A DNA stretch of 7,888 bases, from assembly GCA_041752455.1 (NCBI GenBank), contig JBGSWL010000137.1, positions 1 through 7,888 of the forward strand, in the 5' to 3' direction. Numbering within the stretch: position 1 is the stretch's first letter; every line of letters starts with the position of its first letter. The stretch is from JBGSWL01 sp041752455 (lineage in GTDB: Bacteria > Pseudomonadota > Alphaproteobacteria > Rhizobiales > Rhizobiaceae). Of the stretch, positions 1 to 7,054 are shown piece after piece. Both the position numbers and the translations under genes were made by a program. The notes beneath the pieces were generated by a model that saw only the letters and a program-made list of their open reading frames with translations, did no database searches and had not been told where the DNA came from.

Positions 1-117
1 GGACGGGCGCGGCGCGTCGGCGGGCGCCGAAGCCTTTGCCGCCATGGCCTCAGCCGGTTCGTCACCGTCTTCGACCTTGAAGGCGCGCGGCGCGCGCGGT
101 TTGCCTGTCGATGTCAT
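1..117 (-). CDS. ycjF: YcjF-like (TIGR01620/DUF697) membrane protein, N-terminal fragment
   Basis: Only the first 39 codons are inside the window; the gene continues past the left edge. The peptide begins MTSTGKPRAPRAFKVEDGD, and the short basic R-x-P-R-A-F stretch followed by acidic residues is typical of the cytoplasmic N-terminus of the YcjF/TIGR01620 family. These are inner-membrane proteins encoded directly after ycjX in many proteobacteria. The start codon is fixed by context: its ATG overlaps the ycjX stop as ATGA at 114-117, which implies translational coupling and a two-gene operon. The membrane segments and the DUF697 domain expected later in the protein lie outside the window. Function is poorly known; in gammaproteobacteria the ycjXF pair is linked to the phage-shock (envelope stress) regulon. 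The family call rests on a short N-terminus plus gene order. Confidence 0.75.
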   Translation of the reverse strand, partial: MTSTGKPRAPRAFKVEDGDEPAEAMAAKASAPADAPRPS

Positions 118-1568
118 TGGAGTTTGTCTCCGATCAGGAACTGCAGCGCCTTGTCGAGGCGGATATGCGGCAGTGACAGGGTCAATCCCTCCGCAGACTG
201 TTCGAGGCGCGGCGGGCGCATCCGGACAAAGTGCTGCACGAGCGCGTTGTCGGAAGCCGCGCCAAGCATGGCATCGGGCCTGTCGGGCAGATCGCCCGGA
301 AAGATCGCCGTTTCGGTCTCGCCGTCGAAGGTGTCGCGGCCGATCATTTCGCCCTTGATCGGCGTGCCGACGACAACCGGCAATATCTCGCCTTTCTGGC
401 GCACAGTGGCCTCGCGGGTCGCGCGAACGGCGGCCAGCGCAATTGTCTTGACCGAAGCACCCGACAGCCCGGCCCGCGTGGTCGCTTTTTCGACAAGGCG
501 GCCAACCAGCGCTTCCAGTTTGTCATGGCTTTCATGGTGCAGATGGTCGGCTTTGGTCGCCGCAATCAGGATGCGGTCGATCCGGCGCTGCCACAACGCG
601 GTCAACAGATTGCCGGCACCGGGGCGGAAACAGGCGAGGATTTCGGTCAGCGCCCGTTCAAGGTCGGCGACGGCCTCGGTGCCGGCATTGATCGCCTGCA
701 GCGCATCGACAAGGACGATCTGCCGGTCAAGCCCGGTGATGTGGTTGCGAAAGAACGGGCGGATGACGAGGTTCTTGTAGGCGCCATAGCGGCGCGCCAT
801 CACCGCCTGTATCGAGCCGGGCTTGGCCCGGTCCGACAGATTGACGAGTGGTGCAAAGGTCAGCGCGGGCGAGCCTTCCATGTCGCCGGGCATCAGGAAA
901 CGGCCGGGTGGCAGCGTGGACAGCGCCAGCCCGTCGGCGCGGCAGTCGCGAAGGTAATCGCGGAACGCTTCAAACAGTGCACGGATCGCGGGCTCGTCGG
1001 CAGGGGCATCCGGGTCGATCGTTTCGGCAAGCGCCAGCCAGGTCTTGGCGACGGTCGAGCGTTGCCCTGCCTTCGCGAGCATCACCGCTTCGCGCGCAAA
1101 GGTGTCGTAGTCCTTGGCCAGAAGCGGCAGATCGAGCAGCCATTCGCCGGGGTAATCGATGATGTCGAGATGCAGCCGCCCGGCGGAGAACAGACGATTC
1201 CAGCCCGATGCGCTCTCATAGTCGACGGTCAGCCGAACCTGGCTGATCGAGCGGGTTGATTCGGGCCAGACGCGCTTTTCCACCAGATCACGCACATGAT
1301 CTTCGTAAGCAAAGCGCGGTACCGAATCGTCCGGCTGGTGTTCGAGCCGGGCCTTGGCGATGCGGTTGGAACTGGCCGCATCAAACAGTGGCAGGCGCCC
1401 GCCATGCACCAGATTGTGGATCAGCGATGTGATGAAGACCGATTTTCCCGCGCGTGACAGTCCGGTGACGCCAAGCCGGAGGTTCGGCTGGAAGATCGAC
1501 ACGGCACGGCCCGCCGCCGTGTCGAGGGCGATCAGCGCCTCGTCGCCGAGGGTCGTCAGTCGTGCCAT
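114..1568 (-). CDS. ycjX: YcjX family P-loop NTPase (DUF463)
   Basis: This 484-residue protein has the usual length for the YcjX/DUF463 family of P-loop GTPase-like proteins. A Walker A/G1 motif GLSRAGKS lies at residues 36-43, just after the VSIFQPNLRLGVTG strand. DIIDYPGEW at 135-143 is the G3/switch II-like element characteristic of YcjX, and TKADH at 338-342 is the G4-type guanine-specificity motif. RQIVLVDALQAINAG (282-296) is another recognisable family segment. No signal peptide or membrane span is visible, so the protein is likely cytoplasmic and may act at the membrane through YcjF, with which it overlaps by 4 bp. The ATG at 1568 is preceded by GGGAC about 10 nt upstream, and a CTATAT -10 element lies 35 nt upstream. 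The biochemical role is unknown; the link to envelope stress comes from gammaproteobacterial relatives. Confidence 0.92.
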   Translation of the reverse strand: MARLTTLGDEALIALDTAAGRAVSIFQPNLRLGVTGLSRAGKSVFITSLIHNLVHGGRLPLFDAASSNRIAKARLEHQPDDSVPRFAYEDHVRDLVEKRVWPESTRSISQVRLTVDYESASGWNRLFSAGRLHLDIIDYPGEWLLDLPLLAKDYDTFAREAVMLAKAGQRSTVAKTWLALAETIDPDAPADEPAIRALFEAFRDYLRDCRADGLALSTLPPGRFLMPGDMEGSPALTFAPLVNLSDRAKPGSIQAVMARRYGAYKNLVIRPFFRNHITGLDRQIVLVDALQAINAGTEAVADLERALTEILACFRPGAGNLLTALWQRRIDRILIAATKADHLHHESHDKLEALVGRLVEKATTRAGLSGASVKTIALAAVRATREATVRQKGEILPVVVGTPIKGEMIGRDTFDGETETAIFPGDLPDRPDAMLGAASDNALVQHFVRMRPPRLEQSAEGLTLSLPHIRLDKALQFLIGDKLQ

Positions 1569-1602
1569 GGCGCCGTGTCCCGCGTCTCATCAAGTGTTGC
1601 GG

Positions 1603-1631
1603 ATATAGGACCGGCAGCCGTCCGGCGAAAG
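1603..1631 (-). promoter_or_regulatory. Predicted sigma-70 promoter for ycjX-ycjF
   Basis: On the minus strand CTTTCG (1631-1626) and CTATAT (1608-1603) are separated by exactly 17 nt. The -10 matches the rhizobial housekeeping form CTATAT exactly, while the -35 matches only the CTT core. Transcription would start near 1596, giving a leader of about 28 nt before the ycjX ATG. Its position in the 76-bp gap after sixA means ycjXF can be transcribed separately from sixA. Confidence 0.5.
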
Positions 1632-1644
1632 GGCGCGGTTGTGC

Positions 1645-2163
1645 TCAGCTTGTGTGGCCGAGATCGGCCGGCGTGATGTAGAACTCCAGCGTGCCCTCTT
1701 TGTGCTCGATGCCCGCATGGGGACCGTCAAAGGCAATCACGGCAAGGCCGGCGGTGGCAAAGCCCAGTTGGATCGCATCGACAAGTGCCGGGTCGCCGCG
1801 GCGCGCCAGTGCGATCGCCACATCTTCGAGCATCGGATTGTGGCCGACCAGCATCAGGTCGCCGGTGGCGCCACTGGTCGAAGCGACTTCAAGATATCCG
1901 GGCGCATCGGTTGCATAGAGATTTTCATCGAAGGTCGGCGTCGCATCGAGATCGGCCGTCTCCAGCAGCGCATCGAGCGTCTGGCGCGCGCGCGCAGCGC
2001 CCGAGCAGATGATCCGGTCCGGGTTCAGGCCCCGTTCGCGCATTGCGGCACCGATCGCGTGCGCATCGACGATACCCGACGGCGCAAGGTTGCGATCATA
2101 GTCGCGCTGGCCGGGCTCTGCCCATTCAGCCTTGGCATGCCGCAAGAGAAAAAGACGCCCCAT
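1645..2163 (-). CDS. sixA: SixA-like phosphohistidine phosphatase (histidine phosphatase superfamily)
   Basis: The 172-residue product is a small branch-1 histidine phosphatase. MGRLFLLRHAK supplies the RHA signature, with R8 and the phospho-accepting H9. R58 lies in ICSGAARARQT, and the second catalytic histidine H108 lies in LMLVGHNPMLED. These are the expected core residues, and the length is typical of SixA-type enzymes. The open frame extends upstream to 2313, but the ATG at 2163 is the correct start: the RHA strand begins there, GGAG sits about 7 nt upstream, and the upstream residues look non-coding. E. coli SixA removes phosphate from phosphohistidine, acting on NPr of the nitrogen PTS; the substrate here is unknown. 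The gene is divergent from dksA and lies 76 bp upstream of ycjX on the same strand. Confidence 0.88.
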   Translation of the reverse strand: MGRLFLLRHAKAEWAEPGQRDYDRNLAPSGIVDAHAIGAAMRERGLNPDRIICSGAARARQTLDALLETADLDATPTFDENLYATDAPGYLEVASTSGATGDLMLVGHNPMLEDVAIALARRGDPALVDAIQLGFATAGLAVIAFDGPHAGIEHKEGTLEFYITPADLGHTS

Positions 2164-2194
2164 TTGAAACTCCAGACCTGAACTTCGCCGCAGG

Positions 2195-2222
2195 GCATAT
2201 CGTGCCGCGCGGGGCGGTGCAA
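2195..2222 (-). promoter_or_regulatory. Possible promoter for sixA
   Basis: On the minus strand TTGCAC (2222-2217) and ATATGC (2200-2195) lie 16 nt apart, 31 nt before the sixA ATG. Both elements deviate from consensus and the spacing is one short, so this is only the best candidate in the 195-bp divergent region. Confidence 0.25.
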
Positions 2223-2301
2223 TCCACAGCACCGCTTCAGGACTGCCGGAATCCTCCCGGCTCACAAGTTCGGGATTGCCCGGAATTCCGTTGATTTGCG
2301 C

Positions 2302-2330
2302 CTTGCCGCGCATGGTCGGCGCGACTATAC
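2302..2330 (+). promoter_or_regulatory. Predicted sigma-70 promoter for dksA
   Basis: CTTGCC (2302-2307) and CTATAC (2325-2330) are separated by 17 nt, close to the rhizobial consensus CTTGAC-N17-CTATAT with one mismatch in each element. Initiation near 2337 would give a leader of roughly 22 nt before the dksA ATG at 2359. This also argues against the longer reading frame that opens at 2296, since it would start upstream of the -35. Confidence 0.6.
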
Positions 2331-2358
2331 AGCGGCCAACGTGAAAGCGGGGTCGACC

Positions 2359-2778
2359 ATGTCTGACGAGATCATCATCGCAGGCTACAGGCCAGACGAG
2401 AGCGAGCCTTTCATGAGCGAGCGGATGCGGGCGTATTTCCGCGAGAAGCTCGTTGCGTGGAAGAATGAACTCCTGCGCGAGTCGCGCGAGACGCTCGAAA
2501 ACCTGCAGCTGGAAAATTCAAACCATCCCGATATCGCCGACCGCGCGACATCCGAAACCGATCGCGCGATCGAGTTGCGGGCGCGTGACCGGCAGCGCAA
2601 GTTGATCAACAAGATCGACATGGCGATCAAGCGCATCGACGATGGCACCTATGGCTATTGTGAAGAGACCGGCGAGCCGATCGGCGTCAAGCGGCTGGAT
2701 GCGCGGCCAATCGCAACCCTGTCGCTGGAAGCCCAGGAGCGCCATGAGCGCCGCGAGAAGGTCTACCGCGACGAATGA
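2359..2778 (+). CDS. dksA: DksA, RNA polymerase-binding transcription factor
   Basis: The 139-residue protein is a DksA/TraR family factor that enters the RNA polymerase secondary channel and works with ppGpp. The N-terminal region (1-35) leads into a coiled coil (about 32-95). Its tip carries D58, D61 and A63 in HPDIADRA, corresponding to D71, D74 and A76 of E. coli DksA. The conserved ELRARDRQRKLINKID return helix follows. In the C-terminal globule only the first of the four zinc ligands is cysteine (C101 in YGYCEETGEPIG); positions 104, 122 and 125 are T, S and A. Loss of the CxxC pair is normal for many alphaproteobacterial DksA proteins. The frame is open from 2296, but family alignment starts at MSDEIIIAGYRP, with AGCGGGG 9-14 nt upstream and the promoter just ahead. 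A GTG at 2341 is a less likely alternative. A strong terminator follows 23 bp after the stop. Confidence 0.95.
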   Translation: MSDEIIIAGYRPDESEPFMSERMRAYFREKLVAWKNELLRESRETLENLQLENSNHPDIADRATSETDRAIELRARDRQRKLINKIDMAIKRIDDGTYGYCEETGEPIGVKRLDARPIATLSLEAQERHERREKVYRDE

Positions 2779-2801
2779 GCCGTTGACGGACTGAAGCCAT
2801 C

Positions 2802-2835
2802 AAAAAAAGCCGCTCTGCAAGGAGCGGCTTTTTTT
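2802..2835. terminator. Bidirectional rho-independent terminator between dksA and fliO-like gene
   Basis: The two arms 2802-2815 and 2822-2835 are perfectly complementary over 14 bp: seven A, then GCCGCTC, a TGCAAG loop, GAGCGGC, and seven T. Read on the plus strand it ends dksA; read on the minus strand it has the same GC stem plus T7 tail and ends the convergent fliO-like gene, whose stop is at 2865. Confidence 0.95.
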
Positions 2836-2864
2836 CGTTGGTTGCATGCCTGTTCAGGCGGTTG

Positions 2865-4037
2865 TCAGGTGCGGGTGGCCGAAAGCTGGCTGAGCAGTCG
2901 CTCCATTTCTTCCTCAAGGCCCGGGTCTGTCTCCGGTTCGTGAGTGGATGCATGCGCCGTATCTGGCCTTTGGCTTTGCGTGCTCTCAGCGGTGCCGGCA
3001 TCCTTGGCAAAGGCCAGCGCCAGTTCTTCTTCCATGAAGTCGAGGCTCATCGCGTCCATGCCAATGTCGTCCGCGACCGGCTCGATCGGCGCCACCCTTG
3101 GCTCACGGCGGACGTCCCCCGCCTCTTGAGGCAGCGTTGCCAATGCCGCTGCGGGCCTCGCTATTGAGGCAACCATGTCCGAGCGGACGGGTGTCGCGGT
3201 GCGCTCCATCACGGGCGGCCGAACCATGATCTCGGGCTCCTGCCGCGGCGCGGGTTCGCGTCGTTGTTCCGGCTCACTGCGCCCGACTGGCGTGATGATC
3301 TCGAAGTCCTCCGGCACATGCATCTCTTCTGACGACTTTGCGGTGATCTCAGGCTCTGGTCGCACCGATACTTCGGGGAAAGCAGCCGCCGGAGCGGGCT
3401 CAGGCGTCCTGACAGGTGTCGGTGCCGGATCGCGCGTAACCACGGTAGCGGCAACCGGTGGTGTTGCTGCTCTCGGCGGCTGCACCGCCGAAACAACATG
3501 CGACGGCGCCGGTGCTTGCGGTTGCCTTGGTGCTGAAGGGGCCTGTTGTCCGGGGCTCATTGCGGCGCGTGGCGGCTCGGCTGCTGCCTGTGCCGGTCTT
3601 GCCGGCACCGGTTGGCGAACCGTTTCCGGTCTCGCCTGTGGCGGGCGTTCCGGGCGTGGCGCAGGTTCAGGAGCGGAAGGCGGGACTGGTTCCTCCGCTT
3701 CGATTTTCGCTGCCCGGCTCTGGCGTTCACCGGACGTCTGGCTGACGACCGCGATGCCGCTTTCAACGACGACATCATTGTGGCCACCAATCAGGATAAG
3801 GTGTTCGACGCCATCCCTGCGCACCAGAACCAACCGCCGCTTGTTGTCGACAGCCGTTGCATCAACCACCGCAAGGCGTTGGCGGCGACCCTTGCCGCCG
3901 GCGATGAAGACGCCGCTGCGCATCGAGCGAAACAGTGCGAACGCTGCCAGCACGAGCAGGATCGCGACAATCGCAAGTAGAGCCCAAAAAACTGGCCCCG
4001 ATGACAGGCCGGCAAAGAGCGAGTTGATCATTTCCAT
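2865..4037 (-). CDS. FliO/MopB-domain single-pass membrane protein with long Pro/Ala-rich tail
   Basis: The 390-residue protein opens with a short periplasmic-type segment and one membrane helix (about residues 16-39, VFWALLAIVAILLVLAAFALFR). A compact domain follows at about 43-98 (GGKGRRQRLAVVDATAVDNKRRLVLVRRDGVEHLILIGG). This SMRLAVVDA-like start followed by KRRLVLVRRD-x-VEHLILIGG is the pattern of the FliO/MopB family, which helps assemble the flagellar export gate. Residues about 115-220 are rich in Pro, Ala, Arg and Gln and look disordered. An acidic amphipathic C-terminus (LEEEMERLLSQL) closes the protein. True FliO is much shorter, and no flagellar gene is nearby, so a flagellar role is doubtful and no symbol is assigned. 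The ATG at 4037 is chosen because GGGA lies 7 nt upstream; an in-frame ATG at 4031 is possible. The gene is divergent from cckA and convergent with dksA. Confidence 0.8.
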   Translation of the reverse strand: MEMINSLFAGLSSGPVFWALLAIVAILLVLAAFALFRSMRSGVFIAGGKGRRQRLAVVDATAVDNKRRLVLVRRDGVEHLILIGGHNDVVVESGIAVVSQTSGERQSRAAKIEAEEPVPPSAPEPAPRPERPPQARPETVRQPVPARPAQAAAEPPRAAMSPGQQAPSAPRQPQAPAPSHVVSAVQPPRAATPPVAATVVTRDPAPTPVRTPEPAPAAAFPEVSVRPEPEITAKSSEEMHVPEDFEIITPVGRSEPEQRREPAPRQEPEIMVRPPVMERTATPVRSDMVASIARPAAALATLPQEAGDVRREPRVAPIEPVADDIGMDAMSLDFMEEELALAFAKDAGTAESTQSQRPDTAHASTHEPETDPGLEEEMERLLSQLSATRT

Positions 4038-4062
4038 GGCACTATCCCGGTTTCTTCCGTCC

Positions 4063-4091
4063 TAGCTAACAGTTGCTCGCGTGAGTGACAA
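4063..4091 (-). promoter_or_regulatory. Possible promoter for fliO-like gene
   Basis: On the minus strand TTGTCA (4091-4086) and TAGCTA (4068-4063) are separated by 17 nt, about 26 nt before the ATG at 4037. The -35 is good and the -10 weak. It lies in the 140-bp divergent region shared with cckA, where no convincing plus-strand promoter is visible. Confidence 0.35.
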
Positions 4092-4177
4092 ATTTTTCGG
4101 CATCGGGTCTTTCGCGCATGCACACTTTGTGATTCAAGTCGGGCAGGGTCGTGGCGGAGCATTGCGGGACATTGTCG

Positions 4178-6739
4178 ATGGTCAAAACCGCGAAAACGCC
4201 AACACGACGCGAAGGTTTTGACGCCTCAGCGATGTCGACCTCCACCCGGCTGATCCTCGTCGGGCTTGTCTCGCTCGGGGTTGCGGGCTTCCTCTTTCTC
4301 TATCGCGACGGATTGGACGAAGGCTTTCTGCTGGTCATGCTCGGCCTTCTGGCGATGGTCGGCGTGTTCTATCTTTTTGCTTCGTTGATCGGGCTGGTCG
4401 AGTTCGGCCGCGCACGACGCGACGGCGATGTCGTGGACCGCTTCCTGGAAAGCGTGCCGGAAGGCGTCTGCATCACCGACGAGAAGGACGCGATCGTCTA
4501 TTCCAATGGCGCCTATGCGCGCCTGATCGGTGCGGGCAGCGATGTCGAGTTGCAAACGATGGAGTCGGTTCTTTCACGTCATGATGATGCGGCCAATGCG
4601 CTTTACCGGCTGGCCAACAATGCCGCGCGCGGGCTTGATGGCGACGAGGAATTCCGCCTGCTCTCCGGTATCGACGGGCGAACGAGCGAGCCGCGCTGGT
4701 ATCGCGCCGGTGTGCACATCGTCGGCGGTTCCGGCGCCGGCAAATCGCTCAAGGCGTGGCAGTTGTCGGACATCACCGGCGAGCGCGAAAGCCACGAGCG
4801 GTATTTTCTCGAACTGCAAAAGGCCATCGATCACCTTGACCGCGCGCCTGCCGGCTTCTTTGCCGCTGATGCGGGCGGCCAGATCCAGTATGTCAACGCG
4901 ACGCTTGCCGAATGGCTGGGGCTTGACCTGACAGCCTTCGTGCCGGGCCAATTGTCGATCCAGGACATGGTGGTCGGCGAGGGCGTGTCGCTGTTGCTGG
5001 CGGTTCGCGCCGAACCGGGCACGGTGCGTTCCGCGCTGCTCGACGTCGATCTTGCCAAGCGCAATGGCGAGATCCTGCCGGTCCAGATCATGCACCGGGT
5101 GCAGACCAGCCGCGACGGGACGCCGGGTCCGATGCGCACCATCGTGCTCAACCGCAATCTTGGCGAGGAGGGGACGCAGGACCTTCGCCTCGCCGAAGTG
5201 CGCTTCAACCGCTTCTTCAACTCGACGCCGATGGCGATCGCCGCGCTCGACAATGAGGGGCGGATCCTGCGCACCAACGCGTCGTTTGCCGGGCTGTTCG
5301 GACGGCTTGCCGACCGCGAGGCGATCGAGCGCAAGGTGCGCTTCGAGACGATCATCCATGGCCGCGACCGGGACCGGTTCCACAAGGCGTTTGCCGCGGC
5401 AAGCGCCAACCTTGCCAAGATCGAACCGTTCGACACGGTGATCGAGGGCGCCGACGGCGAGCGCCACATCCGCGTTTATGTCAATGCGGTCGCCCATCCG
5501 GTGCCGGACGGAACGGCAGAGGAAGCGGCCATCGTGCACGCGATGGACACGACCGAGCAGCGCGCGCTGGAAGCGCAGATGGCGCAGAGCCAGAAGATGC
5601 AGGCTGTCGGCCAGCTTGCCGGCGGCATTGCGCATGACTTCAACAACGTCCTGACCGCCATCATCATGGCGTCGGACCTCCTGCTGGCCAATCATCGTCC
5701 GTCCGACCCGTCGTTCCCGGACATCATGAACATCAAGCAGAATGCCAACCGCGCCGCCTCGCTGGTGCGCCAGCTTCTGGCATTCTCGCGCCGGCAGACG
5801 CTGCGGCCGGAAGTCCTCAGCCTCACCGATGTGCTGGCCGACCTTCGCATGCTGCTGTCGCGACTGATCGGCAACGAGATCAAGCTGACCATCGACCATG
5901 GCCGCGAACTGTGGCCGGTCAAGGCCGACCTTGGCCAGTTCGAACAGGTGATCGTCAACCTGACGGTGAATGCGCGCGATGCGATGCCCGGCGGCGGGCA
6001 ACTGGTGATCCGCACCCGCAACATGGCTGCCGACGAGGTTGCCACCTACGGCGCGCGCGGTATCGAGCCGGGCGACCATGTGGCGATCGAGGTCGAGGAT
6101 AACGGCACCGGGATCGAGCCGGAGATCATCGAAAAGATCTTCGAGCCATTCTTCACCACCAAGGAAGTCGGCAAGGGCACCGGCCTTGGCCTGTCGATGG
6201 TCTACGGCATCGTCAAGCAGACCGGCGGCGGCATCTATGCGACGTCGGAAGTCGGCAAGGGCACGACCTTCACCATCCTCTTGCCGCGCCATGTGCCGGA
6301 CCCTGCGGAAGCTAATGCCCCGCGCATTGCCGCGCCGGTCGAGGATGTTCGCAAGCGCGACCTGTCAGGCACCGCGACCGTACTGCTGGTCGAGGACGAG
6401 GATGCGGTGCGCATGGGCGGGATGCGCGCGCTGACATCGCGCGGATACACGGTGCATGAAGCTGCCGACGGCGTCGAGGCGATGGAAATCCTCGGCCAAC
6501 TCGGCAAGGCGATCGACATCGTGGTCTCGGATGTCGTGATGCCGGAAATGGACGGGCCGACGCTGCTGCGCGAAGTGCGCAAGGATTATCCGGATATCAA
6601 GTTCATCTTCGTCTCCGGCTATGCCGAGGACGCGTTTGCGAAAAACCTGCCGGAAGGCGCGCAGTTCGGGTTCCTGCCCAAGCCGTTCTCGCTCAAGCAA
6701 CTCGTCACCAAGGTCAAGGAGACCCTGGAGGAGGGTTAG
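4178..6739 (+). CDS. cckA: CckA, hybrid sensor histidine kinase/phosphatase of the CtrA relay
   Basis: With the ATG at 4178 the protein has 853 residues. Two membrane helices (about 24-42 and 49-73) enclose a very short loop. Then come a PAS-like region (about 84-201), a second (about 213-329) and a clear third PAS (about 338-461, FNRFFNSTPMAIAALDNEG). The HisKA domain contains H486 in GGIAHDFNN. The HATPase shows the N box (N594, N598), the G1 box VEDNGTGI with D641, and the G2 box GKGTGLGLSMV. The C-terminal receiver (about 733-849) has acidic residues E739/D740, phospho-acceptor D785 in DIVVSDVVMPEMDG, S813 and K835. The order and the QKMQAVGQLAGGIAHDFNNVL signature are those of CckA, which passes phosphate through ChpT to CtrA and CpdR and can reverse the flow. 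The frame also allows a GTG at 4151, but GGGAC lies 7 nt before 4178; an ATG at 4232 is another option. Confidence 0.93.
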   Translation: MVKTAKTPTRREGFDASAMSTSTRLILVGLVSLGVAGFLFLYRDGLDEGFLLVMLGLLAMVGVFYLFASLIGLVEFGRARRDGDVVDRFLESVPEGVCITDEKDAIVYSNGAYARLIGAGSDVELQTMESVLSRHDDAANALYRLANNAARGLDGDEEFRLLSGIDGRTSEPRWYRAGVHIVGGSGAGKSLKAWQLSDITGERESHERYFLELQKAIDHLDRAPAGFFAADAGGQIQYVNATLAEWLGLDLTAFVPGQLSIQDMVVGEGVSLLLAVRAEPGTVRSALLDVDLAKRNGEILPVQIMHRVQTSRDGTPGPMRTIVLNRNLGEEGTQDLRLAEVRFNRFFNSTPMAIAALDNEGRILRTNASFAGLFGRLADREAIERKVRFETIIHGRDRDRFHKAFAAASANLAKIEPFDTVIEGADGERHIRVYVNAVAHPVPDGTAEEAAIVHAMDTTEQRALEAQMAQSQKMQAVGQLAGGIAHDFNNVLTAIIMASDLLLANHRPSDPSFPDIMNIKQNANRAASLVRQLLAFSRRQTLRPEVLSLTDVLADLRMLLSRLIGNEIKLTIDHGRELWPVKADLGQFEQVIVNLTVNARDAMPGGGQLVIRTRNMAADEVATYGARGIEPGDHVAIEVEDNGTGIEPEIIEKIFEPFFTTKEVGKGTGLGLSMVYGIVKQTGGGIYATSEVGKGTTFTILLPRHVPDPAEANAPRIAAPVEDVRKRDLSGTATVLLVEDEDAVRMGGMRALTSRGYTVHEAADGVEAMEILGQLGKAIDIVVSDVVMPEMDGPTLLREVRKDYPDIKFIFVSGYAEDAFAKNLPEGAQFGFLPKPFSLKQLVTKVKETLEEG

Positions 6740-6747
6740 TTCGGGGC

Positions 6748-6784
6748 TGGGCCGGGCTTTGTGAAGCCCGACCGGCTGTTTTCT
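6748..6784 (+). terminator. Terminator-like hairpin after cckA
   Basis: Starting 9 nt after the cckA TAG, GGGCTT (6754-6759) pairs with AAGCCC (6764-6769) across a TGTG loop. The outer GCC/GGC bases can extend the stem across a small bulge, and TTTT follows at 6779-6782. The short T run and bulge make it weaker than the dksA terminator. There is no T tract on the other strand. Confidence 0.55.
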
Positions 6785-6787
6785 GCC

Positions 6788-6973
6788 TCAGCGGCGGTTG
6801 CTGCGCACCTTGACCGGCACGGGGCGAAGATCGACCTGGCCAAAGGCGTGCCAATCGAGCGCGCGGCGGGCAAGCGCCCGGGCCTCGGACACAAGCCCGG
6901 CTTTCTTGAGCATCTTGGCCTGCTTGATCATCATGGCCGCGAGATCGAATGCGGTATTGGAACGCGTATTCAT
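6788..6973 (-). CDS. Small conserved-looking hypothetical protein, 61 residues
   Basis: I do not recognise a named family. The product, starting MNTRSNTAFDLAAMMIKQAK, looks like two amphipathic helices (about 6-25 and 28-44) followed by a short basic tail with RPVPVKVRSNRR. The spacing of small residues in LKKAGLVSEARALARRALDW resembles a single TPR-type helical hairpin, which is inference only. Translation is well supported: a perfect AGGAGG lies 7 nt before the ATG at 6973. There is no signal peptide, membrane segment or cysteine. The gene converges on cckA with 48 bp between stops, and lies 123 bp downstream of the DUF3563 gene on the same strand. It could be part of that transcript or use its own promoter near 7055-7082. 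Confidence 0.72.
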   Translation of the reverse strand: MNTRSNTAFDLAAMMIKQAKMLKKAGLVSEARALARRALDWHAFGQVDLRPVPVKVRSNRR

Positions 6974-7054
6974 CGTCTTGCCTCCTGTTGTGTTCTGATC
7001 ATCTTACGCACCGGCAATGGGATCAGATGATGGCAATCGGCACAAGGGGGCGCG

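Noticed and set aside
231..1259. 342-residue plus-strand open frame inside ycjX
   Set aside because: It is a shadow of the well-supported YcjX frame; the product has a mirrored composition and no recognisable domain.
2164..2313. 50-codon N-terminal extension of sixA
   Set aside because: The RHA-bearing strand begins at the ATG at 2163, which has its own GGAG; the extension overlaps the dksA promoter and shows no homology.
3175..4065. 296-residue Gly/Ala/Ser/Thr-rich plus-strand frame over the fliO-like gene
   Set aside because: Its low complexity is the complement of the Pro/Ala-rich tail on the other strand.
4727..4750. Walker A-like GGSGAGKS sequence in the CckA sensory region
   Set aside because: It fits the GxxxxGKS pattern but lies in a PAS-type segment with no Walker B or surrounding NTPase fold, so it is most likely a chance match.
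4574..6292. 572-residue open frame on the minus strand inside cckA
   Set aside because: It is antisense to a gene with clear kinase and receiver domains. Long antisense frames are common in high-GC genes, and its His/Arg/Asp-rich product matches no family and has no ribosome-binding site.
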